Assembly (NCBI GenBank): GCA_900765705.1
Contig: CAAFSR010000359.1
Location: forward strand, 1-9,475
Direction: 5' to 3'
Length of the DNA: 9,475 nt
Origin: an uncultured Faecalibacterium sp.
GTDB lineage: Bacteria > Bacillota > Clostridia > Oscillospirales > Ruminococcaceae
Below, one piece after another: positions 6,451 through 9,475 of the stretch. The first letter of the stretch is position 1, and the number at the start of each line of letters is the position of its first letter. The position numbers and the translations under genes are program-made. Below the pieces are notes generated by a model. It was given only the letters and a program-made list of their open reading frames with translations. It did no database searches and had not been told where the DNA came from.

Positions 6451-7275
6451 ATGGCAGATTACAGAAAGTCCAGCGTGCATTGCCACTCCACCCTGTGTGA
6501 CGGCAAAAACACCCTGCAACAGATGGCCGGCGCTGCCTGTGCGCAGGGGCTGACCACGCTGGGCTTTTCCGGCCACAGCTACACAAAGCCTGACCGGGAA
6601 TACTGCATGACCCCCGGCCGCACCGCCCAGTACCGCGCCACCATTGCCAAGCTGAAAAACGAGTACCGGGGCAAGGTGGACATCCTGTGCGGCATCGAGT
6701 GGGACCTGCTGAGCGAGGGCACGCCCACCGGCTTTGATTACTGGATCGGCAGCGCGCACCATCTGTACGGCAAAAACACCGGGAAATACTACGAGATCGA
6801 TTTCCGCCCCGAGGATCTGCGGGACTGCATCAACAACGATTTTGATGCCGACCCGCTGGCGGCGGTGGAGGCCTATTTTGCCGAGGTGGAAAAGATCGCC
6901 GCCCAAAAGCCGGACATTCTGGGGCATATCGACCTGATCAAAAAGCTGAACGCAGACGGCAGCTTTTTTGACGAGGAGTCCCCCCGCTACAAGGCAGCAG
7001 CGCTCAAGGCGCTGCAAGCCGCCCGGGAAAACGACTGCATTCTGGAAGTGAACACCGGCGGCGTGTACCGGGGCTACCGCAAGGATTTCTACCCCGGCGC
7101 ATGGCTGCTGGGCGAGTGGAACAAGCTGGGCGGCAGGGTGATCATTACCGCCGACGCCCACGATACCGCCGCGCTGACCTTCGGCTTTGACGAAGCTGCC
7201 GCCGCCCTCAAGGCCGCAGGTTTTGCCGCCGTGACCGTGCTGACCGGCAACGGGTTTGAGCAGCAGGAGTTATAA
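6451..7275 (+). CDS. hisK: histidinol-phosphatase, PHP family (HisJ/HisK type)
   Basis: Predicted to remove phosphate from L-histidinol phosphate, step 8, filling the role that the HAD domain of HisB plays in enterobacteria. The 274-residue protein has PHP metal ligands spaced as in the family: VHCHS with H10 and H12, D17, GHS with H42, GIEWD with E83, GSAHH with H103, GHIDLI with H159, and ITADAHD with D235 and H237. These would bind a trinuclear metal site. Its position as the last gene of the his cluster strongly supports the substrate. The start is uncertain: an in-frame GTG at 6439 overlaps the hisIE stop (GTGA) and has AGGA at 6426-6429, whereas the ATG at 6451 has only a weak site. Other PHP phosphoesterases exist, so substrate is inferred from context. 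Confidence 0.9.
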   Translation: MADYRKSSVHCHSTLCDGKNTLQQMAGAACAQGLTTLGFSGHSYTKPDREYCMTPGRTAQYRATIAKLKNEYRGKVDILCGIEWDLLSEGTPTGFDYWIGSAHHLYGKNTGKYYEIDFRPEDLRDCINNDFDADPLAAVEAYFAEVEKIAAQKPDILGHIDLIKKLNADGSFFDEESPRYKAAALKALQAARENDCILEVNTGGVYRGYRKDFYPGAWLLGEWNKLGGRVIITADAHDTAALTFGFDEAAAALKAAGFAAVTVLTGNGFEQQEL

Positions 7276-7279
7276 AAAA

Positions 7280-7329
7280 GTAGTTGCGAAACACCTACGG
7301 TGTTTCGCAACTACACAAATAATTTTTTT
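7280..7329 (+). terminator. intrinsic terminator of the his operon
   Basis: A perfect 16-bp stem (7280-7295 with 7299-7314) closes a 3-base loop just after the last his gene, and a run of seven T lies at 7323-7329. The T run is about eight bases beyond the stem, but the A-rich sequence at 7273-7279 could pair with it and extend the hairpin. The symmetry would let it work in both directions. Confidence 0.75.
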
Positions 7330-7341
7330 AAATCGTTTTAC

Positions 7342-7390
7342 CGCAAAAGAGGCCACTGCACAGTTTTTGTGCAACGGCCTTCTTTTTGCG
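7342..7390 (+). terminator. hairpin with T tract in the MATE leader (terminator or attenuator)
   Basis: GGCC (7351-7354) pairs with GGCC (7376-7379), and GCACA (7358-7362) pairs with TGTGC (7368-7372), around a GTTTT loop and a 3x3 internal loop. TTCTTTTT (7380-7387) follows directly. The A-rich left flank CGCAAAAGA can also pair with the T tract, as in bidirectional terminators. It sits only about 17 bases before the MATE start and after the his terminator, so it may regulate the MATE gene rather than end the his transcript. No ligand-binding domain is recognised. Confidence 0.55.
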
Positions 7391-7406
7391 CGAAGAAAGG
7401 AACCCT

Positions 7407-8786
7407 ATGACCCAGACGCGACCCCTGAAAACAAACCTCTTTAACCGGAATGCAGACCTGCTGCACGGGCCTATTTTCAAAAACCTTTTTCTGTTCATGC
7501 TGCCCATTCTGGTGTCCAATTTATTCCAGCAGCTGTATAATACCGTGGATACCATGATCGTGGGCAACGTGCTGGGCGATACCGCGCTGGCCGCCATCGG
7601 CTCCTGCGGGTCCATCTACGAGCTGCTGGTGGGCTTTGGCATCGGTATCGGCAACGGGCTTTCCATCGTGGCTGCCCGCTCTTACGGTGCGCAGGACCAG
7701 GATCTGCTCAAAAAGACGGTGGCCGGTTCGCTGGTCATCGGGCTTTGCGCAAGCCTTGTCATTACCACGGCGGGCTTTTTTGGCCTGCGGCCGCTGTTGC
7801 AGCTGCTGGACACCCCCGCCGAAATTTTAGAGGATGCCTACCGCTATATCATCGTCATCGATCTGGGCGTGCTGGTGATGTTCCTTTATAACCTGTGCGC
7901 CGGGCTGCTGCGCGCCATCGGCAACAGCGTGATGCCGCTGGTGTTTCTGATCATCAGCTCGGGGCTGAACGTGGCGCTGGACCTGTGGTTCATTGCCGGG
8001 CTGGGCATGGGCGTGCAGGGCGCGGCAGTGGCTACCGTCATTGCGCAGGGCATCTCGGTGGTGCTGTGCGTGCTGTATGTGCTGCGCCGCGTGCCGCTGC
8101 TGCTGCCCGCCCGCAAGCACTGGGCGGTGGGGCAGCATTTGTACTGGGAGCTGTTCAGCCAGAGCATCTCCATGGGGCTGATGAGCAGCATCGTGTCGGC
8201 GGGGTCGGTGGTGCTGCAATACGGCATCAACGGGCTGGGCACGCTGACCATTGCAGGGCACACCGCCGCGCGCAAGCTGTTCGCCTTTACCAGTATGCCG
8301 CTGATCTCCATGGCAAACGCCGGCTCTACCTTTGTTTCCCAGAACCGGGGCGCAAGCCAGCCGGAGCGGGTGCGCAAAGGGATGCGCACCATGTACCTGT
8401 ACTCGGTGGTCATCATGGCGGCAGAGATCGTGCTGATGCGGCTTTTTGCCCGGCAGCTGGTGCAGCTGGTGTCCGGCTCTAGCGCGCCGCTCGTGCTGGA
8501 AAACGGCGCACGGTATCTGATGTGGAACGCGCCGTTCTACGCGGTGCTGGGGGTGCTGCTGTGCACCCGGTACGCGTTGCAGAGCCTTGGTCAGAAGGTG
8601 CTGCCGCTGTTTTCCAGCGTTATCGAGCTGGTGGGCAAGGTAGTTTTTGTGCTGGTGTTCATCCCGCGCTACGCCTACAACGCCGTGATCCTGTGCGAGC
8701 CCATCATCTGGTGCTTCATGGCGGCATATCTTGTGGCAGTGTACCGCCGCGATGCCTTTGTGTATCCGAAGAAAAAGACGATCTGA
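7407..8786 (+). CDS. MATE family multidrug / cation-coupled exporter
   Basis: Integral membrane antiporter predicted to export organic cations, drugs or metabolites in exchange for Na+ or H+. It has 459 residues and about twelve hydrophobic segments in two similar halves, the usual MATE plan. Characteristic stretches are FQQLYNTVDTMIVGN (40-54), IGIGNGLSIVAARSYGA (79-95), LLRAIGNSVMPL (167-178) with NVALDLWFI, and in the second half GHTAARKLFAF (284-294) and STFVSQNRGA (307-316). The C-terminus is short and basic. The ATG at 7407 has AAAGGA five bases upstream; an in-frame TTG at 7386 lies in the leader hairpin and is unlikely. It is separated from the his genes by a strong terminator, so it is probably not part of histidine synthesis. 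Substrate cannot be predicted. Its TGA lies within the R2 repeat. Confidence 0.93.
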   Translation: MTQTRPLKTNLFNRNADLLHGPIFKNLFLFMLPILVSNLFQQLYNTVDTMIVGNVLGDTALAAIGSCGSIYELLVGFGIGIGNGLSIVAARSYGAQDQDLLKKTVAGSLVIGLCASLVITTAGFFGLRPLLQLLDTPAEILEDAYRYIIVIDLGVLVMFLYNLCAGLLRAIGNSVMPLVFLIISSGLNVALDLWFIAGLGMGVQGAAVATVIAQGISVVLCVLYVLRRVPLLLPARKHWAVGQHLYWELFSQSISMGLMSSIVSAGSVVLQYGINGLGTLTIAGHTAARKLFAFTSMPLISMANAGSTFVSQNRGASQPERVRKGMRTMYLYSVVIMAAEIVLMRLFARQLVQLVSGSSAPLVLENGARYLMWNAPFYAVLGVLLCTRYALQSLGQKVLPLFSSVIELVGKVVFVLVFIPRYAYNAVILCEPIIWCFMAAYLVAVYRRDAFVYPKKKTI

Positions 8787-8893
8787 ATGCGCGCCGCGTT
8801 TGCTTTGCGCATATTCAGCGGAAAATTTATTTTAACAGAACAAAGCCGGAGCGTCTGCGGACGCTCCGCTATCCCATTTTCACGGGAAGGGTC
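8780..8893 (+). repeat. R2 structured repeat, copy 2 (after the MATE gene)
   Basis: The same ordered blocks as at 4118-4230 are present. Hairpin 1 pairs TGAATGCGC (8784-8792) with GCGCATATTCA (8807-8817) with the same AT bulge, and begins at the MATE stop codon. An AT-rich linker TTTATTTTAA follows. Hairpin 2 pairs CGGAGCGTC (8847-8855) with GACGCTCCG (8860-8868), a perfect 9-bp stem on the same TGCG loop. The element ends with CATTTTCACG and GAAGGGTC. Relative to copy 1, the base pairs differ in both stems while pairing is kept. It abuts the complete R1 copy eight bases later. Confidence 0.75.
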
Positions 8894-8900
8894 TGGAACG

Positions 8901-8980
8901 AACCCTCTCAGGCTCACTGCGTTCGCCAGCTCCCCCGAAGGGGGAGCTGGCGAACGCCGTAAGGCGTGACTGAGAGGGTT
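8901..8980. repeat. R1 intergenic repeat, complete copy 2; possible two-way terminator
   Basis: Outer arms AACCCTCTCA (8901-8910) and TGAGAGGGTT (8971-8980) pair perfectly over 10 bp. Inside, a perfect 16-bp stem joins 8921-8936 to 8940-8955 around a GAA loop, and ACGCC (8954-8958) can pair with GGCGT (8963-8967) around GTAA. It lies between the convergent MATE and mupG-like genes and ends six bases before the mupG-like stop. On the + strand it is followed by TTATTTTTA, so it could end MATE transcription, and by symmetry that of the opposing gene. This is the compact form of the element; copy 1 carries an internal expansion. Confidence 0.85.
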
Positions 8981-8985
8981 TATTT

Positions 8986-9475
8986 TTACTGTACTTTTAC
9001 CATACGGAAGGTCTTGCTGCGGCGGATGCAGTCCAGCAGCAGGTCGTATTCTGCGGGCACTTCGCCAATGACGTTCACCTTTTCGTCTGCGGGCAGGTCG
9101 GTGCGCATGAGCTGGATCTCGCCGGAATAGCGGCCGTAGCCGATGTTATCCATGGTCACACAGCGGCGGCGGCGCTCTGCGCAGTTGTCCGGCTGCACGG
9201 TGCTGCCAAAGCAGGAGTAAAGCCGGGATTCCTGATACCGCACAAGCCCTTTGGGCGAATCCGGGCGGCAGGTAAAGGTGCGGTCGTACAGGCTCTCGTA
9301 GCCGGGGCGCAGGGCGACCGGCAGGCAGATCTCGCCGGTGGCGCAGAAGTGCCGGATGTATTCCTGCTCCCGGGCGCTGACCTCCGGGTCGCCCGCAAAA
9401 ATGCCGTCCAGCCCGTAGTTCACAGCCAAATCCACAAAGGCTGCCGAGGGGGCGGCGGTGCGGTGGGCTTCCAGC
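8986..9475 (-). CDS. C-terminal part of a MupG-like protein (DUF871 family), 5' end missing
   Basis: The frame is open to the window edge, giving about 162 codons of the C-terminal portion. From the edge inward one reads LEAHR, then NYGLDGIFAGDPEVS, which resembles the end of the TIM-barrel domain in DUF871/MupG proteins (Thr-Leu-Glu-x-His-Arg and GDP-x-[IV]-S motifs). Next is a domain ending in DNIGYGRYSGEIQ, LPADEKVNVIGEVP and DLLLDCIR, the typical cyclophilin-like C-terminal domain of the same family. Characterised MupG is a cytoplasmic 6-phospho-N-acetylmuramidase that splits MurNAc-6-phosphate-GlcNAc during cell-wall recycling. The catalytic residues of the barrel lie outside the window, so function is assigned by family only. 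The gene converges on the MATE gene. Confidence 0.75.
   Translation of the reverse strand, partial: LEAHRTAAPSAAFVDLAVNYGLDGIFAGDPEVSAREQEYIRHFCATGEICLPVALRPGYESLYDRTFTCRPDSPKGLVRYQESRLYSCFGSTVQPDNCAERRRRCVTMDNIGYGRYSGEIQLMRTDLPADEKVNVIGEVPAEYDLLLDCIRRSKTFRMVKVQ

Noticed and set aside
7276..7341. Consensus promoter for the MATE gene just after the his terminator
   Set aside because: No -35/-10 pair with acceptable spacing could be found, so no promoter is annotated there.
8522..8962. Plus-strand open frame crossing the end of the MATE gene and both repeats
   Set aside because: Most of it is the MATE gene read in another frame, and the rest is repeat sequence without coding character.

Overview
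The window holds the 3' part and bulk of a histidine biosynthesis operon, read left to right on the + strand, from a GC-rich low-GC-phylum relative. The best guess is a Clostridia / Oscillospiraceae bacterium of the Faecalibacterium type. This rests on three things: the split Firmicutes gene set (short HisG, monofunctional HisB, PHP-type histidinol phosphatase, fused HisIE), strong AGGAGG/GAGG ribosome sites, and intergenic repeats with CCCTCTCA...TGAGAGGG ends around a GCTCCCCC/GGGGGAGC hairpin, which I associate with Faecalibacterium from memory. The taxonomic call is inference.

Layout: hisG (5' end missing) - hisD - [repeat] - hisC - hisB - hisH - [repeats] - hisA - hisF - [likely internal promoter] - hisIE - hisK-like PHP phosphatase - strong terminator - [leader hairpin] - MATE family exporter - [repeats] - 3' part of a mupG-like gene on the - strand. 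Together the his genes encode enzymes for all ten steps from PRPP + ATP to histidine. The one expected partner not seen is hisZ, the regulatory subunit that short HisG needs; it would have to lie outside the window. Genes are tightly coupled (ATGA overlaps at hisG/hisD and hisB/hisH) except at the repeat-filled gaps.

The enzymes are ordinary. The least explained material is the intergenic sequence. One repeat family (R1) occurs as two complete copies and one truncated end. A second family (R2) occurs twice, between hisH and hisA and after the MATE gene. The two R2 copies share two hairpins whose stems differ by compensatory changes while their loops or flanks are conserved, which points to a structured RNA or folded DNA element. 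R1 and R2 ends lie at the Shine-Dalgarno sites of hisC and hisA, so the repeats may influence expression inside the operon. No tRNA, rRNA, CRISPR array, transposase gene or phage gene was seen. No gene-free stretch exceeds 300 bases.
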